Origin: Clostridium kluyveri DSM 555
GTDB taxonomy: Bacteria > Bacillota > Clostridia > Clostridiales > Clostridiaceae
Direction: 5' to 3'
NCBI RefSeq assembly: GCF_000016505.1
Contig: NC_009706.1
Coordinates: 3,286,001 to 3,350,000, forward strand
DNA: 64,000 nucleotides
Both the position numbers and the translations under genes were made by a program. The notes below the pieces were generated by a model. It was not told the DNA's origin, ran no database searches, and worked only from the letters and a program-made list of their open reading frames with translations. Below, piece after piece: positions 9,095 to 19,035 of the stretch (within the stretch, counting starts at the first letter, position 1; each line of letters opens with the position of its first letter).

Positions 9095-10244
9095 AATCAA
9101 TAACATTATTAACATCATCTTTATTCACTTCTAGATTAGAGGATGCTATATTTATTTCTTTACATAATTCTAGCAATTTAATCTTTTCTTGTTTAAGTTT
9201 TAAATCTTCTTCCTCAATTTGTTTTTCTTTTAGTTCTTTATTTAAATATTCATTTTTCATTTTAATCCTATGTTCTTTATACTTTATAAATAAATCCATA
9301 GCATTAGGAAGTTGTATGGGCCCAATTTTACCTCCTCCTATGGCTATCCAAACACATATAATACCAAACAACACTTTTGTGGAACTTATTACGTTTATTA
9401 CATTATTACAATTATTTTGTATTTGTTGCACTATAAAAACAACGTCTCCCGGTGAATTTAAATTCATCTTTGTGGAAACATTTATACTATTATCCATGCT
9501 ATAAAAAAACTGTGAAATATTATACATGAATTTTGAAAAATCAATAGCTCCTATCTCTTTTTCCTTTTCGATATTAAACACTATATTAATTTTATTATTT
9601 CTATAATATATATTATATATAGAACTTAATATAAAATCTGAATAATCATTTATATCGCTTAACCCATGATATGATGCTAATGCTTTATACAAATTAATGT
9701 TGATTCTTTCGCTATCTATAGTCTTTAAAATAGTTATTTTTCTACGCTTTTTATATGGACAAATTTCTTCTATTCCATAACTTTCTTTAGAATCTATTCT
9801 ATTTATTATTTCTAATTCTTTCTCATAGGTACAATTAATATCTTCATAGTATTCTCCTACCCTGGCGAAACAAATTGAATTATTCCCATGACTTGGTATC
9901 ATAACTATATCTCCATCTTTCATTTCATAGAAAAATCGAACACATTTATTGAAATTTTTAATGGCCTGTTTAGTTTTTATAGTTATAGGATATTTTCTTT
10001 CTATATACTTTTTTATTTCTAATTTTTTCTGCTTTAATTCCTTTTTATTCTCTTCATTTACTACGTTCAAAATTTTATCTTTTGTAATAGCATTCCAACC
10101 TAATGCTATAAACTTTTCTCGAATAAATTCATCATAAAAAAATCCCTTTTTGGTTCTTACCATCCAAAAGTTAACACTACTGTCTATAACTTTTATATTC
10201 AAGCATTTAATCAAGTCAAGTAAGTTATTTTGCTCTATATCCAT
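9060..10244 (-). CDS. Mrr-N/PUA-like domain protein with a membrane segment (possible defence effector)
   Basis: 394 residues. The N-terminal part (about 25-125) reads WMVRTKKGFFYDEFIREKFIALGWNAI ... KDGDIVMIPSHG ... ICFARVGEYYED, the pattern of the EVE/PUA-like domain found at the N-terminus of Mrr-type and other restriction proteins. Next comes a divergent middle, a hydrophobic segment near 290-310 (VLFGIICVWIAIGG) and a long charged coiled coil (KNEYLNKELKEKQIEEEDLKLKQ). No nuclease motif is visible, so the effector may act at the membrane. Family, partners and start (ATG 10244) are inferred. It sits in an accessory region near the end of the prophage. Confidence 0.5.
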   Translation of the reverse strand: MDIEQNNLLDLIKCLNIKVIDSSVNFWMVRTKKGFFYDEFIREKFIALGWNAITKDKILNVVNEENKKELKQKKLEIKKYIERKYPITIKTKQAIKNFNKCVRFFYEMKDGDIVMIPSHGNNSICFARVGEYYEDINCTYEKELEIINRIDSKESYGIEEICPYKKRRKITILKTIDSERININLYKALASYHGLSDINDYSDFILSSIYNIYYRNNKINIVFNIEKEKEIGAIDFSKFMYNISQFFYSMDNSINVSTKMNLNSPGDVVFIVQQIQNNCNNVINVISSTKVLFGIICVWIAIGGGKIGPIQLPNAMDLFIKYKEHRIKMKNEYLNKELKEKQIEEEDLKLKQEKIKLLELCKEINIASSNLEVNKDDVNNVIDFNKYRHEKHDK

Positions 10245-10287
10245 AAGTTATTCTCCCCATCACACTAGCATTCCAAAGAATATATGG

Positions 10288-10367
10288 TATAATAGAGGTA
10301 TATTCAATGAAATACGTTTTGTTTTAAGAAACCATTAAGATTGGTAGTCGTCATGGTTTCTTTTTTA
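10288..10367 (+). ncRNA. Candidate small RNA (promoter plus terminator, no ORF)
   Basis: An extended -10 (TGGTATAAT, -10 at 10288-10293) is followed 33 bp later by a strong terminator: AAGAAACCAT (10326-10335) with ATGGTTTCTT (10353-10362) and a T-run. The transcript would be about 65-70 nt. No clear -35. The loop contains TTGGTAGTCG. It lies just upstream of the 394-residue gene, on the opposite strand. Confidence 0.35.
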
Positions 10368-10788
10368 TTGTATAGCTTTTTACCAAAAAGGACAAGTCTT
10401 GACAATAAAAATAAACCCTGCCAGAAAATCCAGCAGGTTTGGAAAATGTATTTGGAGTGTTGATTTAAAAAAATTAAACTTATTTTAGGTTGTGAAAAAT
10501 TAATTAAGGGGGTTAGCCTTATAAGTATATGATATATGATTTTACAAGGCGTGTAAATGGTTTCAAGGCATAAAGCTTTCTTTTGTTTTGAATTTATTGA
10601 ATTTGGATATAATAATTAATGCTTACAAAACTACTATGTTATCTCTTTAATATCGTTTCAATATGTTTTAATCTATAAAAGCCCTGGAGTTCACCAGGGC
10701 TTTTGCTATGTAAAACAAAGATAACCTTAAAAATAATTTTGAACATATACTACCACTCATTAATTAGTTTAATATACATTTACTTTAA
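10368..10788. other. Intergenic region with two terminators, no gene seen
   Basis: A minus-strand hairpin at 10413-10440 (AAACCTGCTGG ... CAGGGTTT, then ATTTTTATT) could end the minus transcript from DUF2335. A plus-strand terminator lies at 10678-10704 (AAAGCCCTGG with CCAGGGCTTT, perfect 10-bp stem, then T). The rest is AT-rich with no supported ORF. Confidence 0.5.
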
Positions 10789-11373
10789 TCATTTATTTTT
10801 GTTATGTTCGATATCCGCATTATCATCTACTTCAACATCTTTATCATATTTTTCATTTTTCATTTTTGTATTTCTAAGAAAGGTCGTTACAATAGTTGCT
10901 ATTCCCATTCCTCCAAATATAGTTCCCGATATAGAGTAACCCTTTACTATGCATACCCCTCCAACAACAATCACAGTAATTGACACAATAAGTGCAGATA
11001 TTATTCCTACGATACTATTCCTCGAACTTGAATCTAAAAACTTTTCCTCTAAACTATGTCTATGGTTCATTTGTTTTTCCGCCATACATATTATTCTATC
11101 AGCTGCACCAGGACATACTTTTTCGTATTTCTCAAAAATTTCTGGAGGCGGAAGGGGGCCTGTAAAAATTGATCCTCTAAATACTTTTCTTTTTAAAGTT
11201 CTGTTTTCTTTTTTTAAGTCTTCTTTGTTTAGTATTTCAGAAGCTTCTACTTTTTCTTGTGGAATCCCTTCCGCTTCTTTAGGTAAAATCTCTTCTCCAT
11301 TTTCTTCTTTTGAAGTTTCTTCTGGCTTTATTTCACCATCTTGTAGTCCTCCTGATATCTTTTTATTGCCCAC
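10789..11373 (-). CDS. DUF2335 family membrane protein
   Basis: 194 residues. An acidic, low-complexity N-terminus (EEENGEEILPKEAEGIP type) precedes the family hallmark GSIFTGPLPPPEIFEKYEKV and GAADRIICMAEKQMNHRHSL, then two transmembrane helices (IVGIISALIVSITVIVVGG; SGTIFGGMGIATIVTTFL). The start is GTG 11373 behind GGAGGAG at 7 nt. The family is common in phages and mobile elements; its role is not established, though some members sit in defence loci. It overlaps the preceding gene by 46 bp, so translation is probably coupled. Confidence 0.8.
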   Translation of the reverse strand: MGNKKISGGLQDGEIKPEETSKEENGEEILPKEAEGIPQEKVEASEILNKEDLKKENRTLKRKVFRGSIFTGPLPPPEIFEKYEKVCPGAADRIICMAEKQMNHRHSLEEKFLDSSSRNSIVGIISALIVSITVIVVGGVCIVKGYSISGTIFGGMGIATIVTTFLRNTKMKNEKYDKDVEVDDNADIEHNKNK

Positions 11374-11534
11374 TTTAAATCTCCTCCAACTTTATCCCAG
11401 TCATTTTTCATCTTATCAATATCTGACGTGCTAATTCCTATTAATGGCTGCTTGTCCCAATATGCTTTCTTTAATTCATTTAAATTTACAATTGTCTTTT
11501 TATTTAATTTTAGCTTTTGGTAAATTAATTTCAT
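11328..11534 (-). CDS. Small hypothetical protein coupled to DUF2335
   Basis: 68 residues from ATG 11534 after GGGAGGGATGA; an upstream in-frame start at 11585 lacks a site. Basic and helical, with KKAYWDKQPLIGISTSDIDKM and WAIKRYQEDYKM. No family recognised. The 46-bp overlap in another frame with the DUF2335 start suggests a fixed pair. Confidence 0.55.
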   Translation of the reverse strand: MKLIYQKLKLNKKTIVNLNELKKAYWDKQPLIGISTSDIDKMKNDWDKVGGDLKWAIKRYQEDYKMVK

Positions 11535-11603
11535 ACAATCATCCCTCCCACTAATATATAATACTATGTAAATATATAATAACATTTTGCTATAAAAAAG
11601 TAC

Positions 11604-11631
11604 ACCCTAGGCCAAATTAATGACCTAGGGT
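11604..11631 (-). terminator. Terminator after the LL-H-type holin gene
   Basis: Perfect 8-bp stem (ACCCTAGG 11604-11611 with CCTAGGGT 11624-11631); on the minus strand it is followed by a TTTTTT run. It directly follows the holin stop codon. Confidence 0.8.
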
Positions 11632-11636
11632 TAAAA

Positions 11637-12056
11637 TTATTGAGCTGGTTGTACTGGAACTGTTGCACCATCTGTATTTTCTGCAGTCCCTTCCTTCACC
11701 TGAATAGGTGTCAATATCCCTTCCCCTATCTTGATAACCCCATTACATACCTCTTTATTTATAGCATCCAATTCATTCTGTGTAAGCCCTGGTATTATCT
11801 GCAGTAATCTCTTTTCCATTTCTGCTCTCTTGGCATCTCCGGCTTTGGCCAAAGATTTAAATTCATCTTCCAACACATAATACAGCCCCTTTGCAACACT
11901 AAGAGCACGATTGTAATTATCTGCTCCTTTTTTTGCCGCAAGAGCCTGTTTCTGCACCTCTACTGCATCTGCGACCTTCTTTAACACAAAAGTACCTATA
12001 ATCCCAACCACTCCTATAATAAACTGTACTCCCATGCTTAATATTTGTTCTTTCAT
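11637..12056 (-). CDS. Phage holin, LL-H family
   Basis: 139 residues: one N-terminal transmembrane helix (SMGVQFIIGVVGIIGTFVLKKV) followed by a long amphipathic coiled region (VEVQKQALAAKKGADNYNRA, GLYYVLEDEF) ending in a helical ILPGL-type segment (LLQIIPGLTQNELDAI). This is the Phage_holin_6_1/LL-H layout. GGAGG precedes ATG 12056. It would make or regulate the lysis pore. A second, unrelated holin is encoded at 27250-27642, on the other side of the nested element. Confidence 0.8.
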   Translation of the reverse strand: MKEQILSMGVQFIIGVVGIIGTFVLKKVADAVEVQKQALAAKKGADNYNRALSVAKGLYYVLEDEFKSLAKAGDAKRAEMEKRLLQIIPGLTQNELDAINKEVCNGVIKIGEGILTPIQVKEGTAENTDGATVPVQPAQ

Positions 12057-12076
12057 TTGTATTACCTCCTAAAATT

Positions 12077-12451
12077 TTATTTTTCATTTTTCCCAAGCAC
12101 ATTTCTCTCAATTCTATCCTCAACACGTCTGTTCATCCACATAAGAGCTTCTTCGATATGCGTTAAAGCACATGCATTTTCTCTGCTTGAAAATGATCCA
12201 CTCTGGAAACTCTTTAATCTATCTCTTACTATTTCAAGTAAATCCGTATCAATTACACCCGGGGTAGACCCTTCCTCTTTCCTCGGCCCCTTCTGGAACT
12301 GTATTTCTGTAGCAACTAACGGTTCTTGAGTTTTAAAATCCAATTCATTACTCATCACTAAATAATTATGGTGTGCTCCACCTGGTCCTACTTCATCCTT
12401 TGAAAACACCTGATTTAAATTTTCTCTTTTTTGTATTGTTGATAATTTCAT
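12077..12451 (-). CDS. Acb2/Tad1-like protein (candidate anti-CBASS / anti-Thoeris sponge)
   Basis: 124 residues. The N-terminal half has [14 protein letters not shown], then [20 protein letters not shown]; the C-terminal half is a helical hairpin, [20 protein letters not shown] and [20 protein letters not shown], ending [13 protein letters not shown]. The REN-x-ALT-x2-EEA-x-W hairpin is the hallmark of the Acb2/Tad1 hairpin-domain proteins of phages; characterised members bind and sequester cyclic-nucleotide or ADP-ribose immune signals. Which ligand this one binds, or if it does, cannot be read from sequence. It sits between the holin and a small phage gene on the same strand. Confidence 0.7.
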   Translation of the reverse strand: MKLSTIQKRENLNQVFSKDEVGPGGAHHNYLVMSNELDFKTQEPLVATEIQFQKGPRKEEGSTPGVIDTDLLEIVRDRLKSFQSGSFSSRENACALTHIEEALMWMNRRVEDRIERNVLGKNEK

Positions 12452-12522
12452 TTTCTCATTCCTCCATAATTTTTATAATTTGATAATTTAAAAAATGGCT
12501 ATTTTACTAGCCTTACATAAGA

Positions 12523-12562
12523 AAATTCTCACTCCATCAGAGAAAAGATAGAATGAGAATTT
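12523..12562 (-). terminator. Terminator after the 77-residue gene
   Basis: AAATTCTCA (12523-12531) and TGAGAATTT (12554-12562), a 9-bp stem with a long loop; T-rich on the minus-strand exit side. Confidence 0.55.
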
Positions 12563-12567
12563 AAATA

Positions 12568-12801
12568 CTACCCTAGATAAACTTTATTGTCCTTTTCTCT
12601 GATGTCACAGAGTCTTAAAATAATAGGCATACAATTGCCCCCAATCAGAACTTTTTTATTTGGATCTAGCGTTTTCAGGTAATCAACTAGCTTTCCAATA
12701 GTATCTAACTCTTTTAAGTTTTCCTGCAATTCTTCTACATCTTTTTTTACATCTTCTGCATTACCTTCTTTTACATCCTTTAAAAACTTTTCATAATCCA
12801 T
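12568..12801 (-). CDS. Small acidic phage protein
   Basis: 77 residues from ATG 12801 (GGAGGAATG site; an in-frame upstream ATG overlaps the site). A helical, acidic N-terminus (KFLKDVKEGNAEDVKKDVEE) is followed by a strand-rich end (KKVLIGGNCMPIILRLCDIR). No function known. It is the last phage gene before the left inverted repeat of the nested element. Confidence 0.6.
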   Translation of the reverse strand: MDYEKFLKDVKEGNAEDVKKDVEELQENLKELDTIGKLVDYLKTLDPNKKVLIGGNCMPIILRLCDIREKDNKVYLG

Positions 12802-12846
12802 TTTACATTCCTCCATAATCTTTATAATTTAAAAAGGAGCCTTTTA

Positions 12847-12866
12847 GGAGCGGTCAGATAGGGATT
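12847..12866 (+). repeat. Left terminal inverted repeat of the nested element
   Basis: GGAGCGGTCAGATAGGGATT; matches the complement of 25945-25964 at 17 of 20 positions. Lies about 60 bp outside the recombinase stop codon. Confidence 0.7.
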
Positions 12867-12884
12867 ATTAATTCCTGAAAAATT

Positions 12885-12920
12885 CGGCATAGTCGTTGAT
12901 ATTCGGCTATGCCGTTTTTT
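12885..12920. terminator. Bidirectional terminator at the element's left end
   Basis: CGGCATAG (12885-12892) and CTATGCCG (12907-12914) with TTTTTT on the plus side and AATTTTTC on the minus side. It ends the recombinase transcript and insulates the element from phage transcription. Confidence 0.8.
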
Positions 12921-12923
12921 CGT

Positions 12924-14633
<1,710 letters not shown>

Positions 14634-14837
14634 CTACCTTGAAGAAGTCGAGTTGATTTCCGTGGGTTTATTTGAACTATTTGATAACTTTGAAAGGCTT
14701 TTTGCGTTGACCGTAATCAGTCGTTTCAGCTTGGAATATGCACTTTCCTTTGCTGAATCACTTACTCGTGATTCCACCACATAGACCGTACCTCCGATAT
14801 CGGATTTGGTTGTGCGGCTGTTACTTTGATTCTCCAT
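14634..14837 (-). CDS. Transposon-encoded TnpW-family protein
   Basis: 67 residues from ATG 14837 behind AGGAGG. The core IGGTVYVVESRVSDSAKESA then YSKLKRLI is typical of the small TnpW proteins next to serine recombinases in clostridial transposons and ICEs. Its role is not firmly known; it may assist recombination. It lies 57 bp upstream of the recombinase on the same strand. The serine-rich C-terminal tail looks divergent. Confidence 0.75.
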   Translation of the reverse strand: MENQSNSRTTKSDIGGTVYVVESRVSDSAKESAYSKLKRLITVNAKSLSKLSNSSNKPTEINSTSSR

Positions 14838-14912
14838 ATCGTGACCTCCTGTCCGATGTTTTGAAGGGACTGGCACTGAGCCGAATTGATTACCCAGTGC
14901 CTAATCCATTAT

Positions 14913-15812
14913 TTAAGCTTTTATTTGTAATATTTTCAGAGCATCCGGTTGAATTAGCTTGCCATCCAATCTCTCGTAAGCAGAAAATCCAATTTGCCCC
15001 TGCAATGCATATAACTCACTTAATTTTTTTATCGTTATTGGTTGACGTTCAATCAGCCAGTAGTATGATAAATCTCCAAATACAATGCTTTTCGCTCCTG
15101 CTGATACTGTAGGCATATATGGAGAGGTAACTACAGGCTTTCCGAAGATGGTGTTGTCTGAAGAATTCCACAGATAACTGCCGCTTGTATCCTTAAGGGT
15201 TCTAAGAAGCATGGCTGTATTATCGTGCATAATAAACACAGCGTTATTGCGATATTCATCTTTTAATGAAAAATACAGAGAGATAATCTCATCAAAAGAG
15301 ATGGTACTATTGTCTGCTGTAGTTACATCTGCGTCTGCCGTAAGTATACCTGTTGGCTGAGTTGTGCCATTTCCATTAAGCAATGCATTTTCCTCAGCCT
15401 TGCCAAAACGCTTCGCAAAATCACCCATCAGATATTTTTCAAGATTAAAGTTCATATCGGTGACGAATGAGCGGTTTAGCTTGACAAGAGATGCCAGCTT
15501 GTATGATTTCACCAGAAACTGTGTAAATGTATCGGCACTTTCGGGGATTGGATCTCCGTCTTCAACCCAATCTGCTGTCCCTGTTGAGGATACCGCTTGA
15601 ATTTTACCTTCTGCAGAAGATAGATTGATAACAGTAGCAAATCTGCGGAGTATATTCTCCTTTGCCAAAGCAGTGTTAAAGCCTTCTCGGAACTCGTCTG
15701 GTGCGACATAGGCTCCTGCATTATCAAAACCCTCTCTTAGATTTTGATTATTTTCTTCTTTTCCTTTCATAACATTCCAAAACGCTCTATTATAAGTTGT
15801 TGATGTTGCCAT
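14913..15812 (-). CDS. HK97-type phage major capsid protein (lone copy)
   Basis: 299 residues covering the HK97-fold core: GAYVAPDEFREGF, an E-loop region (GKIQAVSSTGTADWVEDGD), KLASLVKLNRSFVTD, FAKRFGKAEENALLNGNGT, QPTGIL and the P-domain strand VFIMHDNTAMLLRTLKD. It lacks the long N-terminal delta region of full HK97 capsid proteins, as in mature or satellite versions. AGGAGG precedes the ATG. No portal, protease or terminase is present in the element, so it may rely on a helper phage or be left over. Confidence 0.85.
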   Translation of the reverse strand: MATSTTYNRAFWNVMKGKEENNQNLREGFDNAGAYVAPDEFREGFNTALAKENILRRFATVINLSSAEGKIQAVSSTGTADWVEDGDPIPESADTFTQFLVKSYKLASLVKLNRSFVTDMNFNLEKYLMGDFAKRFGKAEENALLNGNGTTQPTGILTADADVTTADNSTISFDEIISLYFSLKDEYRNNAVFIMHDNTAMLLRTLKDTSGSYLWNSSDNTIFGKPVVTSPYMPTVSAGAKSIVFGDLSYYWLIERQPITIKKLSELYALQGQIGFSAYERLDGKLIQPDALKILQIKA

Positions 15813-15991
15813 AATCGTTTACCTCCTAAATTAAAATTGATTGTGGGGTATATACCCCGTTTGAAACCGCGTTTTTTTACGCGTTGCCCCACGCCCGTTG
15901 TCCAGATGAAAAAGTGTGGAGATTTGACCTCCCCTAGGGGCAGGTATTAACACATGGAGTTGTATCCATTGTTTTCACTGGTTTTAAGCTT

Positions 15992-16079
15992 TGTAGCAAG
16001 ATGTAGCAGGTAAAAACTAAACTCTCTATACGAGAGCGATTTTTTATATAACCTGTTTTTCTTGCTACAAGCTGCTACA
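15992..16079. other. Candidate replication origin with inverted iteron pairs
   Basis: Two TGTAGCA copies at 15992 and 16002 (10-bp spacing) face two TGCTACA copies at 16063 and 16073 (10-bp spacing). Between them lie a small hairpin (CTCTC-GAGAG, 16022-16036) and an AT-rich stretch. It abuts the 3' end of the primase/helicase gene. Layout resembles iteron origins of P4- or SaPI-type satellites; origin function is inferred. Confidence 0.5.
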
Positions 16080-16085
16080 CTGTGT

Positions 16086-18416
16086 TTAAATAAGAAAAAA
16101 TTCTTCTTCTGTCAGCTTATATCCGATAAGCATTGTGGTCATCCCACCACCAGAACGTGGTCGTTTCCGTTCTACACGGGCGATAGCTGTTAATGCTTGT
16201 TTGAAGTTTCTTGCATTCTCCGAATAACATCCATTGGCACTGCACCAACGCTGATACCGGGCATACACTTCGGATGTCCGCACCTCACTATTAGGACTTT
16301 CCTCCAAGGCATCCTCGAAAAATAATGCTATTTTGTCGCTGTCACGTTTATAAGCCTCCGTTGCTGTCTTAACGGAATCAGGTAAAGTCAAGCCTTCTTT
16401 CTTTAACAGCTGATAGCCTTCAATTAGCCAGTTGAGGATAGCACTTTGATTCTTTGGTTTGGCGAATTCACGTTTTAAGTTTTTATCCTGCTCGCTTTCA
16501 TCAAAGTGTCGTTCAAAAGGGATGATTACCACTCTGCCACTGGAAAACAGTGTCATATCCGTAATAACGGGCAGATAATTGGTGTTGATATACAGCTTAA
16601 ACTTTGGCGAAAAATCAAAGGAATTCTCATGTAGAAACCTTGCGTTAATGGTGTCACCACCCGTCATGCTTTTTACCTGTGCAGCATTTAGGACAAGTCC
16701 TCTGCTAGGTTCGGAGATATTCACAAAGCGTACTCCTGCAAGCCGGGCAATATCTTCACTTGGACTTGAACTGTTATTGTTCTTTTTCAGACTGATAGTC
16801 TCCGGCCTTGCGGTACAGCCATAACTGCCTAATACCTTAAGAATGCTCTCACATAGCGTACCTTTACCGTTTCGAGTTGTAGCACCATAGAGAACAAACA
16901 GGCATTCATACCGAGTGTCTCCGCTGATACTGTAACCAAAGGCCTTTTGGAGGAATTTTGCCTTTTCCTCATCTCCGCTCATAATCTCATAAATAAATCT
17001 ATCCCATCGCTCACTTTTTGCTTCTGGATCATATTTAACGCCAGATATCTTTGTAAGTCTGTCCTCGCTGTTGTGGGGATGAAAATCCATGGATGTTAAA
17101 AACAATGTTCCATTGGCACAGTTGAGTACCTGCGGGTCTTGGTCGAATTCAGCCATTGATATGGGATATACACTCTGTGCATCTTTAAGTACCGTTTCTC
17201 GGTATCTTCTTGACTGCCACTTTCGGCAATAGTCAATGTATGCCTTTCTTTGATGTTCATCTTGAATAGTCAAAGCATAGGTTAGCAGTTGATTAGCCAA
17301 TGATTTACACATTTCCATCACTTTGAGATTACCAATATCGGGAGTCCATATGCCGTTTTCATAGCAAAACCACATCTTCCTTTCGGGAACATAGCGGGCA
17401 AAAGATTTATAATAATCAGCAAACAGCCTGCTTGCCCCAATATCTGTCCAAGGGTAACGCTCATTGTTTTCAGTCTTTAAATTAGCAAGGGAATATTCCC
17501 CCTGTAAAAAATCTTCTGTGGCTGAGGAACGCTTGCCGCCCGGTTTGTATACCTCAGTGACACTTGCGATAGCTTTTTGTATGGTTATCATTCCATAAGT
17601 ACTGCCGGACTGCGGTCTATTCCATTTATCCCGCATTAGTCCACTTTTCCGAAAAAGTCTGTCCATCTGTCCAATATCCCTGCCACACCAAAATGCCAGC
17701 ATACCACAAAGTGCCAAATCAGCTTCACTGGCAGAAGCATAGCCTGATGTATCACCCTGCCACAATGCTTTGAACCTTTCTCCGTTTACTGATTTAAAAG
17801 CCTTCTCAATAACAGACTTGTCAGACAGATAGGATTGGCTTTCTATATCTACTAGTTGCTTCACAGGGGTAGGACGCAGCATATACTTGTCTAGTATCAT
17901 CTGTAGTTCATTCGATTTCTCCGGTATATCACCATTTGCATACACATTGCCTGTTACGGTAACAAAGCGGTTTGTTGCTCCAGCCACATAGACCTCAACT
18001 CCCAGCTTTCTGTTGTTGATATAATATTTTGTTTTGTCAAAGTCATAGCCAGTGGCCTTAAAGAAAATATGCAACCCTTTCCCAGATGGACTGTGTTCCA
18101 TATAGCAACCACTAAAAGCCTCTACAACACTTTGGGCAATAGGTTTAAGCTTACCGCTGCTATCAAAGCAATCATCTAAGTCGATAACACATATGTCATT
18201 ACCCACCAAAAATCCGATACCATCATAATCACTTATAGCAGCTACCGCCGAACTAAAATCTTTAAATGTACCACGTTGATTTGGTTTTGCCCTTTTTCTC
18301 GTTACTGGGTTATAGGGAACTTTGGTTTTTCTACCACTTCGCTCTTCATATTTCCAACAGCAAAACTGTGGCTTAATTTTGAGTATCTGTGGCAAGTTAT
18401 CATATTGTGGTTTCAG
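16086..18416 (-). CDS. PrimPol / SF3 helicase replication protein (P4-type)
   Basis: About 776 residues. The N-terminal AEP/PrimPol-like domain has GFLVGNDICVIDLDDC (catalytic acids near residues 79-82) and HSPSGKGLHIFFKA; a D5_N-like middle is followed by an SF3 helicase with Walker A GATTRNGKGT near residue 510 and FVNISEPSRGLVLNAAQVK. It should prime and unwind the element's origin. The first standard in-frame codon is TTG 18395, but upstream in-frame codons read KPQYDN-LPQILK from a CTG at 18416 that has an ideal AGGAGG at 8 nt; I take CTG as the start. Confidence 0.88.
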   Translation of the reverse strand: MKPQYDNLPQILKIKPQFCCWKYEERSGRKTKVPYNPVTRKRAKPNQRGTFKDFSSAVAAISDYDGIGFLVGNDICVIDLDDCFDSSGKLKPIAQSVVEAFSGCYMEHSPSGKGLHIFFKATGYDFDKTKYYINNRKLGVEVYVAGATNRFVTVTGNVYANGDIPEKSNELQMILDKYMLRPTPVKQLVDIESQSYLSDKSVIEKAFKSVNGERFKALWQGDTSGYASASEADLALCGMLAFWCGRDIGQMDRLFRKSGLMRDKWNRPQSGSTYGMITIQKAIASVTEVYKPGGKRSSATEDFLQGEYSLANLKTENNERYPWTDIGASRLFADYYKSFARYVPERKMWFCYENGIWTPDIGNLKVMEMCKSLANQLLTYALTIQDEHQRKAYIDYCRKWQSRRYRETVLKDAQSVYPISMAEFDQDPQVLNCANGTLFLTSMDFHPHNSEDRLTKISGVKYDPEAKSERWDRFIYEIMSGDEEKAKFLQKAFGYSISGDTRYECLFVLYGATTRNGKGTLCESILKVLGSYGCTARPETISLKKNNNSSSPSEDIARLAGVRFVNISEPSRGLVLNAAQVKSMTGGDTINARFLHENSFDFSPKFKLYINTNYLPVITDMTLFSSGRVVIIPFERHFDESEQDKNLKREFAKPKNQSAILNWLIEGYQLLKKEGLTLPDSVKTATEAYKRDSDKIALFFEDALEESPNSEVRTSEVYARYQRWCSANGCYSENARNFKQALTAIARVERKRPRSGGGMTTMLIGYKLTEEEFFLI

Positions 18417-19035
18417 TTATTTCACCTCCTTGCCTGTTAAAAATGACCCGAAACGCTACTGTTCCAGAGGGTTTGCCTTGTTTGACACAACCTCGTTATC
18501 TTTCAAGGAATACGCTCGGAATTATCGTCATGGCATATTCACCTTGAAGTATCTCTTGCATTTCGGGGTATTCAGTTGTCAAGGAGCAGTGAGAGAAAAA
18601 CTATGCTTTCATTGGGGGATTATTTTTCCTCTCACCTTATAGCCACGGTAGGGCACATTAGTTGAGGATTTTCTAAAAATAATTTTCTTCCTCATCTATA
18701 AGCGAAGAATTCTATTGATTCGAACCCCTTAAAATAAAAAAACAGCCTGTCTTTTTTCTAAGGTAAAGACGACTGTAATGATTGTGTTTTTGCTCAAATT
18801 TGAGCGAAAGTGGTATTGAATTTAAGAAGTCTGAATGTTTTAACTTTGCCTTTGGTTTTACAAATAGACTTACAGACATTTTTGTCTAAAAGCTTTAATT
18901 CGAACATCTTAAGATAAATGCGTAAATAGAAAATTGTGATTGAAATAGACGAAAAATAATGTGAGATTAAAAATTTATACTGTTTATAGCGTGTTTTTGT
19001 GATATAATTATTAATATTTGTAGGAGGTGCAAAAA
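18417..19035. promoter_or_regulatory. Divergent control region between primase and R-M operon
   Basis: No large gene. A minus-strand leader of about 230 nt runs to the primase and contains a TTGACA (near 18576) and a 21-codon ORF (MQEILQGEYAMT...). A perfect 14-bp palindrome GCTCAAATTTGAGC lies at 18792-18805, a possible operator. An extended -10, TGATATAAT (19000-19008), drives the XRE-mod-res side. An imperfect hairpin with T-runs lies near 18740-18780. Confidence 0.45.

Noticed and set aside
11917-12126. 69-codon minus-strand ORF spanning the holin start
   Set aside because: Overlaps the holin and Tad1-like genes in another frame, with no recognisable product.
18712-18726. Minus-strand GGGGTTCGAATC resembling a tRNA T-arm
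   Set aside because: The flanks do not form a T-stem and no acceptor, D or anticodon arms are seen, so it is not called a tRNA or tRNA fragment.
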